The notes under the pieces were generated by a model. That model was not told the origin of the DNA. It saw only the letters and a list, made by a program, of their open reading frames with translations, and did not search any database. From Bacteroidales bacterium (GTDB lineage: Bacteria; Bacteroidota; Bacteroidia; Bacteroidales; UBA932), in the NCBI GenBank assembly GCA_017430365.1, contig JAFRNC010000001.1, positions 413,053-477,052 of the forward strand: a stretch of 64,000 bases of DNA, in the 5' to 3' direction. The position numbers were made by a program, and so were the translations under genes. Positions 19,515 through 28,109 of the stretch are shown here, one piece after another. Numbering within the stretch: position 1 is the stretch's first letter; the number at the start of each line of letters is the position of its first letter.

Positions 19515-20714
19515 ATGGATGAAGAAAAATTCATCGGTTTCGTGTTGGAGCACGAAGATGACGACCCCGGACGCCTGCTGCTCTCGGCTTCGCGCTGGAG
19601 CGGTATCGACGTGCGCCGTGCGGCACGGATCATAGAGGCGCGGCGCAGGATACGCGTAAAGGTCCCGTCATGGTATGCCCACCCCGGGCTTGACTACCCC
19701 TTCCCCCTGGCGCTGGAACAGTGCAGTTCCGAGGCTACGGCCCTCTACAAGCAGGCTTTTGTCCCCGATGGGGGACGGATCGCCGACCTGACGGGCGGTC
19801 TTGGGGTGGACTGCTGGTTCATGAGCAGGAGGAGTTCCGGGGCAGTATATTTCGAGCGGAACGAAGAGCTCTGTTCGGCGGCCGCCCACAATTTCGCCAT
19901 ACTCGGGAACGGGGCTCCCTGCCGCATAGAGGTACGGCAGGGTGACGGCCCCGAACTGCTCCGCCAAAGCGGAGACCGGTTCGACCTGATCTATCTGGAC
20001 CCGGCAAGGAGGGGAGGCGGGGGACGCCGCCTCTACGACATCGCCGGCTGTGAGCCGAATCTTCTGGAAATAAAGGATTTGCTTCTAAGCCGTTCGGGCC
20101 GCGTCCTGGCAAAGGTTTCTCCGATGGCCGACATCTCGCGTACCCTGGAACAGATTCCCGAGACAGCCGAACTGCACGTCGTGGCTGCGGAAGGGGAGGT
20201 GAAGGAGCTGCTGCTCCTGCTGACCCCGGACAGTCCGGAGCGTGAGCCGCTTATCGTTGCGGCAGACGGACCTTACCGTTTCGCCTTCACTCCCGGAGAG
20301 GAACGGGATGCCGCAGTGCGTTATGCCGGCAGCCCCGGAAAGTTCCTTTTCCAGCCCTCCAGGGCCCTGCTCAAGGCGGGAGCCTTCCGTCTCCTTTCGG
20401 AACGGACAGGTCTTGCCAAACTGGCTCCGAGCACACATCTGTATACTTCTGACGGACCGTGTGACACTTTCCCCGGGAAATGCTTCACGGTTGAGGATAT
20501 CATACCCTGGAGCGGATCGACGGCCCGCGAACTCAAGGGCCGTTTCGACCGCATCGAGATGACGGCGCTCAATTTCCCGATGACCACCGAGGCCCTGAGG
20601 AGCCGTATCGGGATTCTGGACGGCGGGCCGTATCATCTCTTCGCCACAACCATGAACGAAAGGAATAAAATCATAATAATCTGCAAGCCATGCGCGAAAA
20701 CTACATCGAAATAG
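19515..20714 (+). CDS. THUMP-like class I SAM methyltransferase
   Basis: A 399-residue protein with a SAM-dependent methyltransferase core. The nucleotide loop is IADLTGGLGVDCWFMSR (about residues 92-108) and the acidic/catalytic strand is IYLDPARRGGGGRR (about 158-171). The C-terminal half with FLFQPSRALLKAGAFRLL and a terminal region near TALNFPMTTEALRSRIGI is the THUMP-like domain known in Bacteroidota. RNA is the likely substrate by family resemblance, but the target is unknown. The last 25 bases overlap the next gene. Confidence 0.85.
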   Translation: MDEEKFIGFVLEHEDDDPGRLLLSASRWSGIDVRRAARIIEARRRIRVKVPSWYAHPGLDYPFPLALEQCSSEATALYKQAFVPDGGRIADLTGGLGVDCWFMSRRSSGAVYFERNEELCSAAAHNFAILGNGAPCRIEVRQGDGPELLRQSGDRFDLIYLDPARRGGGGRRLYDIAGCEPNLLEIKDLLLSRSGRVLAKVSPMADISRTLEQIPETAELHVVAAEGEVKELLLLLTPDSPEREPLIVAADGPYRFAFTPGEERDAAVRYAGSPGKFLFQPSRALLKAGAFRLLSERTGLAKLAPSTHLYTSDGPCDTFPGKCFTVEDIIPWSGSTARELKGRFDRIEMTALNFPMTTEALRSRIGILDGGPYHLFATTMNERNKIIIICKPCAKTTSK

Positions 20715-21844
20715 AGGAGCTGTACGCCCTTCGGCAGCTCTTCTCCCAGACGGAAACGATAAAGCATTACGCGTTCCAGTCCGTAAACTTCGAGAAATGC
20801 GGGTATCCGGTCGAAAACTACCGTTTCGAGGATTGCCTTTTCATGGGATGCCACATCCCTCCCAGGATGTATTTCGCCATGGATGAGAACTGCATAGTCT
20901 TCCCGCGCGTAAAGATGCCCTACAAGGTTTTCCCGAACAGGCTGTATGACGCCCGGTCACTATATCTCCACTACAATCCCCGCAATCACAAATCCTTCCA
21001 TACGTGCTACGACACCATCAACTACGAGCGCTACATGGCCAAGGGGAAGGAGAGCAACGATATCAAGGAGACACTGTGCAGGGCCCTCCACGACCATTCC
21101 ATCTCCAATGCCCTGGACCAGTTCATCAGGGATTACGACGAGAAGGATGTTGTCGCGGTCATGGGCGGCCACGCCATCAAGCGTACCGATCCGTCCTACC
21201 GGAAGATTGTCACCATCAGCAAGCGCCTGACAGAACTCGGCAAGCTGATGGTCAGCGGAGGAGGCCCCGGCGCTATGGAAGCGGTCCATTTCGGCGCCTG
21301 GATGGCCGGCCGTTCCGATGCGGAAGTCGAGGACGCGCTCTCGATAATAGAGGAGGCGCCCACGTTCCGCGACAACGGGTGGCTGCCGCTTGCTTTCGAG
21401 GTGATAGAGAAATATCCGCGCGTGGAGCAGTACCACAGTCTTGGCATCCCCACGTGGTTCTACGGACACGAGCCCGCCACGCCGTTCGCTTCCGACATAG
21501 CGAAGTATTTCGACAACAGTGTACGCGAGAATTATATAGTATCAGTTCCCAAGGGAGGCATAATCTACACTCCAGGAAGTGCCGGAACCATCCAGGAGAT
21601 ATTCCAGGACGCGGCACAGAACCATTACGAGACGCTTGGCTACGCCAGCCCCATGATCTTCCTGGGCAAGAATTACTATACCGAAGAGGTCCCTGTCTAT
21701 CCTATGCTTCAGGATCTTCTGGCGAAGGGGAAATACAACAACCTGCTGCTGTCGATAACCGACGAGCCTGACGATGTCGTCAATTCCCTGATTGCGTTCC
21801 ATCGTCCGTTCCACCAATGGTCCGGGCAATCTTTTGAATATTGA
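20690..21844 (+). CDS. LOG family protein
   Basis: Nucleotide-binding Rossmann protein of the lysine-decarboxylase-like/LOG family. Characterised relatives are cytokinin-type nucleoside-5'-monophosphate phosphoribohydrolases or pyrimidine/purine 5'-nucleotide nucleosidases. The signature loops are VSGGGPGAMEAVHFGAW (about residues 187-203) and YTPGSAGTIQEIFQDAA (about 290-306). About 140 N-terminal residues precede the core, so it is longer than the 190-residue plant-type LOG. The 3' end overlaps the convergent ABC transporter gene by 65 bp. Confidence 0.85.
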   Translation: MRENYIEIEELYALRQLFSQTETIKHYAFQSVNFEKCGYPVENYRFEDCLFMGCHIPPRMYFAMDENCIVFPRVKMPYKVFPNRLYDARSLYLHYNPRNHKSFHTCYDTINYERYMAKGKESNDIKETLCRALHDHSISNALDQFIRDYDEKDVVAVMGGHAIKRTDPSYRKIVTISKRLTELGKLMVSGGGPGAMEAVHFGAWMAGRSDAEVEDALSIIEEAPTFRDNGWLPLAFEVIEKYPRVEQYHSLGIPTWFYGHEPATPFASDIAKYFDNSVRENYIVSVPKGGIIYTPGSAGTIQEIFQDAAQNHYETLGYASPMIFLGKNYYTEEVPVYPMLQDLLAKGKYNNLLLSITDEPDDVVNSLIAFHRPFHQWSGQSFEY

Positions 21845-23594
21845 GGCTCCGCGCGGAGGCGTCTATGATGTCCTTGTAGATGCCGCCCATTTTGTAGGCT
21901 TCGTCGGGATGGCCGGATTCTTCCACGTGTCCGGTCTTGAGGGCATATACCATCTCGCTGTCGATGATCTGTGATATGCTGTGCGATATGATGATGACGG
22001 TGCGGTCCTTCTTGATGGCGTCGATACTGTTCTTGATCTGCTCCGTGGCGATGGCGTCCAGGCTTGCGGTCGGTTCGTCGAGGAAGATCACGGGAGGATT
22101 CTTCAGGAACATGCGGGCGATGGCGATACGCTGCTGCTGTCCTCCGGAGAGGTCGGCAGCCTTGTTCTCGAATTTCTTCGGGAGCTCCATTATCTGGTCG
22201 TAGATGTACGACTTTTTGGCCGCTTCCACCACATCCTCATGGGTCGCATTGGGATTGCCGTAAAGGATGTTCTCTTCTATGGTACCGTCGAATATGTGGT
22301 TCTTTTGCAGCACCAGTCCTATATGCTCGCGCAGATATTTGGTGTCATATTCCCGCAGATCGACCCCGTCGAGCAGGATGACTCCCTTCTGGGGGGTGTA
22401 GAACTTGTCGAGCAGGTTGACGATCGTACTCTTGCCGGCTCCGGAAAGACCCACTAGGGCAGTGATCTTGCCAGGCTCGATGGTCATGTTCACGTCGTAG
22501 AGAGCCTGATTGCCGTTGGGGTAGGTGAAATCCACATGTTTGAGTTCGAACTTGCCGTAGATCTTCTCAGGTTTGTAGCTGCCGGTCTCTTCGACGTCGG
22601 CCTCCGAATTGAGTATCCCGAAGAAGCCCTCCGCATAGATGAGGGCGTCGTTGACGTCGTCGAAAATGCGCTGGAGCTGGGTGATGGGGGCGATGACGTT
22701 GCTGAAGAGCATCACGTGGTACATGATCTTGCCTATGGTCATTCCGGGATACTCTTTGAGCACCAGATAGGCCGTGAGGATGATCACGAGCACCGTGCCC
22801 ACCTGCCTTACGAAACTTTTGAGGCCGTTGTAGTAGAAGGCCACCTTGCGGGTCTTCATCTGGTTTTCAGTTACCTGGTTCTGTATGTCGAGCTGTTTCT
22901 GCCCCTCGATCTTCTCCCTGTTGAAGCTCTTGATGACGTTGATTGAGTCTATGATGTTCTTGATGCCCTGGCTCTTGGTCTCGAGATGTGAGCGCATCTC
23001 GCGCCTCCACCCCTTGAGCCGCCTTGCCTGGCGGTAGGTGATCCAGAAATATACCGGGACGATACCCAGGGCCACAAGGCCTACATAGACATTCGCGGCG
23101 AACATCAGGATCAGGGCTAGCAATGCACTGGTGAACAGTGGCAGCAGGTCGATGAAGAAATTCTGCACAGTACGCGACAGGCTGCTGACGCCCTGGTCGA
23201 TCCTGGCCTGGAGCTTGCCCGTGGCGTTGTCGCCCGAATTGAAGAAAGCCATCTTGAAGGTGAGCACCTTCTCGATGACACTCTGCGACAGGTCGCGCGA
23301 TACGAAGATTCTCATCCGTTCTCCGTAGTAGTTCTGGGCGAACGTGATGCCGGCCGAGAGGATTTCCTTGCCCAGCAGGACGATGGAGATGATGGTCATG
23401 ATCCGTGCGGCCTGGGACCAGCTGAAATCGGTGCCGATCAGGGCGTTTATCGCATCGACAGTCCTGTCAAGCACAATGGCGTTGACCTGCGCCATAAGCG
23501 ATCCGATCAGAGTCAGGATCAGCGTTATCGCCACCAGCCACTTGTAAGGCTTCACGAAGGGGCTGATGTCCTTGAAAAGTTGGAATAGGTTCAT
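21780..23594 (-). CDS. ABC exporter, fused permease-ATPase
   Basis: Half-size ABC exporter of the MsbA/multidrug type, 604 residues, expected to dimerise in the inner membrane. Six transmembrane helices lie within residues 15-310. The ATPase domain has Walker A VGLSGAGKST (about 377-386), signature LSGGQQQR, Walker B VIFLDEPTASLD and the switch His in IISHSISQ. The substrate (lipid or drug) cannot be inferred. The last 22 codons are unusually polar and overlap the LOG gene on the other strand. Confidence 0.93.
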   Translation of the reverse strand: MNLFQLFKDISPFVKPYKWLVAITLILTLIGSLMAQVNAIVLDRTVDAINALIGTDFSWSQAARIMTIISIVLLGKEILSAGITFAQNYYGERMRIFVSRDLSQSVIEKVLTFKMAFFNSGDNATGKLQARIDQGVSSLSRTVQNFFIDLLPLFTSALLALILMFAANVYVGLVALGIVPVYFWITYRQARRLKGWRREMRSHLETKSQGIKNIIDSINVIKSFNREKIEGQKQLDIQNQVTENQMKTRKVAFYYNGLKSFVRQVGTVLVIILTAYLVLKEYPGMTIGKIMYHVMLFSNVIAPITQLQRIFDDVNDALIYAEGFFGILNSEADVEETGSYKPEKIYGKFELKHVDFTYPNGNQALYDVNMTIEPGKITALVGLSGAGKSTIVNLLDKFYTPQKGVILLDGVDLREYDTKYLREHIGLVLQKNHIFDGTIEENILYGNPNATHEDVVEAAKKSYIYDQIMELPKKFENKAADLSGGQQQRIAIARMFLKNPPVIFLDEPTASLDAIATEQIKNSIDAIKKDRTVIIISHSISQIIDSEMVYALKTGHVEESGHPDEAYKMGGIYKDIIDASARSLNIQKIARTIGGTDDGTQSGN

Positions 23595-23641
23595 ATGCAG
23601 TCGGAATGGACAAAAATAAGAAAAAGTAAGTAACGTAAAAA

Positions 23642-23671
23642 CAAAAAAAGGCGGCCACGGCCGCCCTCTTT
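23642..23671 (-). terminator. Terminator of BACON-LRR gene
   Basis: A 6-bp GC stem (23650-23655 with 23660-23665, loop CACG) is followed on the minus strand by a run of T (the A-run at 23642-23649). It lies between the LRR gene stop and the ABC exporter start. Confidence 0.8.
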
Positions 23672-23686
23672 TTGTTTTTGATATCG

Positions 23687-26449
23687 TTACTTATACGATA
23701 TTTCTACGTTGCAGAAAACCTCATCGATCGTTTGTCCTTCCTTCAACCATAGTTCTTTCAGATATTCGGACGAACAGGTCAGAAACTTTAATTTGAGATT
23801 GTTGCTGACATCCAGAACTGCGATCCTGTTATCGGTGCAGGCAAGCCATTCCAAATCAGGATTATGACTGAGGTCCAGTTCTGTCAGATCGTTATCTCTC
23901 AAAGACAGAGTCTTCACCTTGGGATTATGGCTGACATCCAATTCAGTCATATGACAAAAGTCGAGATTGATACAATCCAGCAGTGGATTGTTGCTCAAAT
24001 CAATGCTTTTCACGGAGGTCCCACCAGCTTCTATAATGACCAGCAAGGGATTCTTGGACACATCCAGGCTCTCAATAAAGAAGTTATCCTTAATACCGAT
24101 GTACTCCAAAAGAGTATGGGCGCTGATATCAATGGAACTAAATTGATTATTATTGACAACAAATGATATCAGCAGGGGATTCTTGCTGATATCGACACTG
24201 GATAACTGATTATCACTCAAAATAAGCCACTCAAGTTTATAGTTGTGACTTACGTCAATTGATTTCAGTTTGTTATCGCTCATATTCAAATAGGTCAGAT
24301 GCTCCATGAAACTGACGTCAATGTCCGTGATGGCGTTCTCGGTGCAATCGATGTATTCAAGGAGAGGATTGTTCGAAAAATCAATTTCTGTCAACTCATT
24401 CCTTTCCAAAGTCAGTTTTTTCAAGGCGGGATTATGGCTCAGATCAATGCTCTTCAGGTGGCTCCTGTCGCACTTTATGGAGTCCAGGGAAGGATTATGG
24501 CTGACATCCAGCGTCGAAAGATTATTGTAGTTGAGATTCAGATGCTTCAGTAGCGTATTGTGAGTCACGTCAATGCTGGAAATGGAGTTCTTATACAGAT
24601 TCAGGATAGTGATGTTGGTAAAGTGTTCCAGTCCCAATGTCGACTTCACACCCCGTTCGCGACAGATTATGACGTCTGCAGCGGCGGCTTCTGCAAATGA
24701 TATCTCCCCGTCCTTGTTCTTGTCGAAATTCTCCACGCAGTAGGCCTTGAAATTGGCATCGTCGAAAATAACGATACCGTCTTCCTGGACGATTTTGACA
24801 GCTTGCCTTACCTCATCGGTATAGAAGACCACGAAACCGTCGCGGGTATCGCCTTTGTTCTCGGCAATCTTCAGGGTTACGGTTCCATCGGGGGAGACCT
24901 CCGCCAGCGAGATCCAGTCCTGGGCATTCAGGTCAACCTTGAATTCAGCATTCGAATTGACCTTGATTTCCACTGTCTGGGCCTTGTAAGTGACCTTCAA
25001 CTCCTCGGTTTCCACTTCGATGTGGTCCGCAGCGGACTGGCGGACCACGGCCGTGGCGCTTAGGTCGCCGTCTTTCTGCTTGAATACGATAGAACAAGTC
25101 CTTTCATCCTTTCCAGTGTTCGTCCCGGCGGCAAAGACAAAATGATCCGTATCGAGGCCCTTTGTATTCAAAAACTTGAGCCAGTCGCAGTCATCCGAAA
25201 CTTTCACCTCCACGTCGACGTTGTGCTGAACCTCGATTTCAAACTGCTGGGATTCCTTTGAAATCCTGTATTCCGTCTTCGGAAGGACCAGGCCGGGAGC
25301 CGCTTCCTGTTTGATGTAGACCGTGTCGCTCAGCGTTCCGTCCTTCTGCTTGAAAGTGATGGAGCCGCCACGGCTGTCAAACGCCTCGTTTTTCTTGATC
25401 AGGAAAGTATATGTGGTGGTTGACAGTCCTTTGGTCTTGACAAATGATATCCACTCCTTGCAGTCGTCGGGAATGACCACTTCCAGGTCGATATTGTATT
25501 TCACTTCGACATCTATCGTCTGTTCTTCGCAAGACAATCCGTAGCCTGTCTTCGAAATGATCAGTCCGAGCGCTTCATCCTGGCGGATGGTGATCGTCTC
25601 GCTCAGGGCTCCGCCCGTCTGACGGACTGTAACCTTGCCCTCGCGTGTGTCGTACGTGTCATTTGCGGCCACTTCCAGCACAATCTGGGAGGTCTTGAGG
25701 CCCTTCGTTTCCACATACCCGATCCAGTCAACTTCTGAGACCACGTCGAACGATACGTTGGCTTTCACCTCCACGGTAAGGGTATGCGCCTCGTTTGAAA
25801 GATTGTATTCCGGTTTGGTAATGAACAGTCCGTATGCCTCGCCCTGTTTTATGGTGATTGTCTGGGAAAGTTCCCCGGACACATCCCTGACGGTCACTTT
25901 CCCGGTGCGGTCGTCGTAGTCCTTGTTTTCGGAAACGGCAAGGACAATCGTACTTGAATTAAGACCCTTGGTCGACTTCACCTTTATCCATGAAGTGGCA
26001 TCGCCTTCCACGGAGACCAGGTAGTCGACATTCGATTTGACCTCGATGGAGACGTCCTGAGCTTCGTTGTTCAGGTTGAAGTCGGTCTGGGAAAGGATCA
26101 GGCCGATTCCTTCCGCTTGGGTGACTTTGACGGTTGAAGTCAGTTCTTCGCATACGATGGTGAGGGTACAACTTCTTGAATCGTAAGTCGCATTGGGATC
26201 ACAGGTGACGGTGACAGAGACATTGTTGTTCGTCTTTCCGTCGCCGGTTGAAGGAGAGACCTTGCACCAGGAGCTCTGGTCGCAGGAGACCGACCAGCCC
26301 TTGTTTGCTGTGACGGTCAGGGTCTGGCTGCCCCCCTTGTTGTCGAATGTCAGTGAAGACTGATTGACCGACAACTCGGTCTTCGGTTCACATGATGTGA
26401 CGAAGAGGCATAGGGCGATGCCCATCATGGCGGTCAGGAAGCGATTCAT
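23687..26449 (-). CDS. BACON / EF-hand / leucine-rich-repeat lipoprotein
   Basis: A 920-residue surface or periplasmic lipoprotein. The start at 26449 gives a lipoprotein leader (MNRFLTAMMG...) with Cys20 in FVTSC. Residues 20-580 hold about six BACON-type beta-sandwich repeats of roughly 90 residues, each ending in an IxIKQxEA-like strand. An EF-hand-like loop follows (FDKNKDGEISFAEA). Residues 630-920 hold about a dozen repeats of roughly 23 residues with a LxxLDVSHNPxL pattern, a leucine-rich-repeat solenoid. BACON domains are known in Bacteroidota glycan-binding proteins; the LRR part may bind protein or glycan. The LRR coding DNA is AT-richer than its neighbours. Confidence 0.88.
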   Translation of the reverse strand: MNRFLTAMMGIALCLFVTSCEPKTELSVNQSSLTFDNKGGSQTLTVTANKGWSVSCDQSSWCKVSPSTGDGKTNNNVSVTVTCDPNATYDSRSCTLTIVCEELTSTVKVTQAEGIGLILSQTDFNLNNEAQDVSIEVKSNVDYLVSVEGDATSWIKVKSTKGLNSSTIVLAVSENKDYDDRTGKVTVRDVSGELSQTITIKQGEAYGLFITKPEYNLSNEAHTLTVEVKANVSFDVVSEVDWIGYVETKGLKTSQIVLEVAANDTYDTREGKVTVRQTGGALSETITIRQDEALGLIISKTGYGLSCEEQTIDVEVKYNIDLEVVIPDDCKEWISFVKTKGLSTTTYTFLIKKNEAFDSRGGSITFKQKDGTLSDTVYIKQEAAPGLVLPKTEYRISKESQQFEIEVQHNVDVEVKVSDDCDWLKFLNTKGLDTDHFVFAAGTNTGKDERTCSIVFKQKDGDLSATAVVRQSAADHIEVETEELKVTYKAQTVEIKVNSNAEFKVDLNAQDWISLAEVSPDGTVTLKIAENKGDTRDGFVVFYTDEVRQAVKIVQEDGIVIFDDANFKAYCVENFDKNKDGEISFAEAAAADVIICRERGVKSTLGLEHFTNITILNLYKNSISSIDVTHNTLLKHLNLNYNNLSTLDVSHNPSLDSIKCDRSHLKSIDLSHNPALKKLTLERNELTEIDFSNNPLLEYIDCTENAITDIDVSFMEHLTYLNMSDNKLKSIDVSHNYKLEWLILSDNQLSSVDISKNPLLISFVVNNNQFSSIDISAHTLLEYIGIKDNFFIESLDVSKNPLLVIIEAGGTSVKSIDLSNNPLLDCINLDFCHMTELDVSHNPKVKTLSLRDNDLTELDLSHNPDLEWLACTDNRIAVLDVSNNLKLKFLTCSSEYLKELWLKEGQTIDEVFCNVEISYK

Positions 26450-26473
26450 AATATATGTATTTAGGGGTTTTGC

Positions 26474-26505
26474 CAAAAATAATAAAAAATTGATTAATAA
26501 CCAAA
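26474..26505 (-). promoter_or_regulatory. Promoter of BACON-LRR gene
   Basis: Reading the minus strand, TTTG at 26505-26502, a 20-nt spacer, then TATTTTTG at 26481-26474, with the ATG at 26449. Good match to the Bacteroidota consensus. Confidence 0.7.
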
Positions 26506-26520
26506 TAGCACGAAGCCTTT

Positions 26521-26577
26521 TTCCGAATTCCGGCCACGGAATGGGAATTTGTTCCGAATTCCTTATTCTGTGGCCGG
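26521..26577. repeat. Inverted and direct repeats in divergent region
   Basis: Arms at 26530-26542 and 26565-26577 are inverted copies with one G-T-type mismatch. TTCCGAATTCC occurs directly at 26521-26531 and 26552-26562. CACGGAATG occurs at 26536-26544 and again near 26607. The cluster sits upstream of both the LRR lipoprotein and folC and could be an operator or an attenuator-like hairpin. Confidence 0.5.
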
Positions 26578-26652
26578 ATAAGGCGTAAAAATCCCGATAT
26601 TTGTGTCACGGAATGACGCCAGGTATGGCGAGAATCATTCTGTGGCAAAGCG

Positions 26653-27918
26653 ATGAAAACATACGACGAGAAAATAGAGTGGCTGTTCAACCAGTTTCCG
26701 TCCTACCAGAAGGTGGGGAAGGTGGCGTACAAGCCTGGAATCGAGACGATGGAGGCGTTCGACGCCGCACTCGGACATCCGCACCGTAAGTTCCGTTCCG
26801 TACACGTGGCCGGGACGAATGGCAAAGGTTCCACCTGCCATATGCTGGCTGCCGGCCTGGCGGCTTGCGGCCTGAAGGTCGGACTTTACACTTCACCGCA
26901 TCTGGTCGATTTCCGTGAAAGGATGAAGATAGTGGAGGGGGACTCGTTCAGGATGATTCCGAAGGAGAACGTCGAAGCTTTCCTCGACAGGTGGCACGGC
27001 TTTTTCGAAGAGCACCGTCCTTCTTTCTTCGAAATCACGACCGGAATGGCTTTCGACTTCTTCGCTGACGAGGCGGTTGACATCGCCGTTATAGAGACCG
27101 GACTGGGCGGCCGTCTCGATTCGACCAACGTCATAACCCCGATTCTGAGCATTATCACCAATATCGGCCTGGAGCATTGCGAGCATCTGGGTTATACTCT
27201 CGAAGCGATTGCAGGAGAGAAAGCCGGCATCATCAAACCAGGTGTCCCGGCTGTGATAGGGGAGTTCGTCCCGGAGACTCGTCCCGTGTTCGAAGCCAGG
27301 GCTGCCGCTTGCGGAAGCCCCCTGACTTTCGCAACGGAAGCGGCGCCGTGCCTGGAGATGGAAGTGGCCGGACTCGACCTGCCGGGCGACTATCAGATGC
27401 GCAATCTGTGCACTCTGTCGGCGGCCGTCGGAGTATTGCAGCCCATGCTGGGACTTGACCTTGAGGCATTCCGCTGCGGCGTGCGCGAAGCCGCGCACCG
27501 TACGGGCCTTCACGGCCGTTGGGAGACACTGCGTGAAGCGGATCCCGTCGCCGGGAAGGCGCGCATCATCTGCGACACGGGCCATAACGCCCACGGCCTA
27601 CGGTGGGTGGCCGAGCAGATCGACCGCATATCCTGTGACTACGACAACGTTTTCTTCATCCTGGGTCTCGCCCGCGAAAAGGACATCGATGCGATCGCGC
27701 CCTTGCTGCCGCGAAATGTCAATTATATCTATACCCAGGCCTCCAGCCAGCGTGCCCTTCCGGCGGTCGACCTGGCCAATGAAATGGCCGACCGCGGCCT
27801 TCCCGGCCGCGTCGCCTTCTCCGTCGCCGGCGCCCTTTCCGAGGCTGACCGCCTCGCTGGTCCCAAAGACCTGATCTTCGTCGGCGGCAGCAACTTCGTC
27901 GTCTGCGAAATACTCTGA
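26653..27918 (+). CDS. folC: Folylpolyglutamate / dihydrofolate synthase
   Basis: Adds glutamate to folates (and possibly to dihydropteroate) in the cytosol. The Mur-ligase-type P-loop is AGTNGKGSTCHM (residues 53-64), followed by LYTSPHLVDFRERM, VIETGLGGRLDSTNV and ITNIGLEHCEHLG with the metal-binding histidine. The central domain has ICDTGHNAHGLRW. Full length at 421 residues. Monocistronic; it ends next to a large palindrome. Confidence 0.94.
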   Translation: MKTYDEKIEWLFNQFPSYQKVGKVAYKPGIETMEAFDAALGHPHRKFRSVHVAGTNGKGSTCHMLAAGLAACGLKVGLYTSPHLVDFRERMKIVEGDSFRMIPKENVEAFLDRWHGFFEEHRPSFFEITTGMAFDFFADEAVDIAVIETGLGGRLDSTNVITPILSIITNIGLEHCEHLGYTLEAIAGEKAGIIKPGVPAVIGEFVPETRPVFEARAAACGSPLTFATEAAPCLEMEVAGLDLPGDYQMRNLCTLSAAVGVLQPMLGLDLEAFRCGVREAAHRTGLHGRWETLREADPVAGKARIICDTGHNAHGLRWVAEQIDRISCDYDNVFFILGLAREKDIDAIAPLLPRNVNYIYTQASSQRALPAVDLANEMADRGLPGRVAFSVAGALSEADRLAGPKDLIFVGGSNFVVCEIL

Positions 27919-27981
27919 CCTTCGATTATCGCCTTATGGATGCACGCACATGCTTGTACGTGTGCGCACACAGATCTTTTT

Positions 27982-28092
27982 CGCTGCAACGGACGCAACT
28001 GATTGACAGCCGATTATGAAAGTTGATCCCCCTCTTTTTGAGGGGGATCAACTTTCATAATGCACTGATTCTGTGGTGCGTCCGTTGCAGCG
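27982..28092. repeat. 111-bp nested palindrome
   Basis: Outer arms 27982-27997 and 28077-28092 are perfect 16-bp inverted repeats. Inside them, 28013-28034 and 28040-28061 form a perfect 22-bp stem with a TTTTT loop. The two spacers between outer and inner arms (27998-28012 and 28062-28076) both contain ACTGATT in the same orientation. It lies between convergent folC and the GH89 gene. The T-run is in the loop, not after the stem, so it is not a textbook terminator. A weaker GC-rich hairpin lies just upstream at about 27944-27965. Confidence 0.8.
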
Positions 28093-28109
28093 CCAAAAGT
28101 GGTGCGCCG

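Noticed and set aside
24690..24735. A dockerin/cellulosome module in the LRR lipoprotein
   Set aside because: Only a single calcium-type loop (FDKNKDGEISFAEA) is present; a dockerin needs two paired loops and a conserved linker.
28013..28061. Simple terminator for folC and the GH89 gene
   Set aside because: The stem is perfect and long, but no T-run follows either arm; the T-run is in the loop, and larger outer arms enclose it, so it is reported as a palindromic element.
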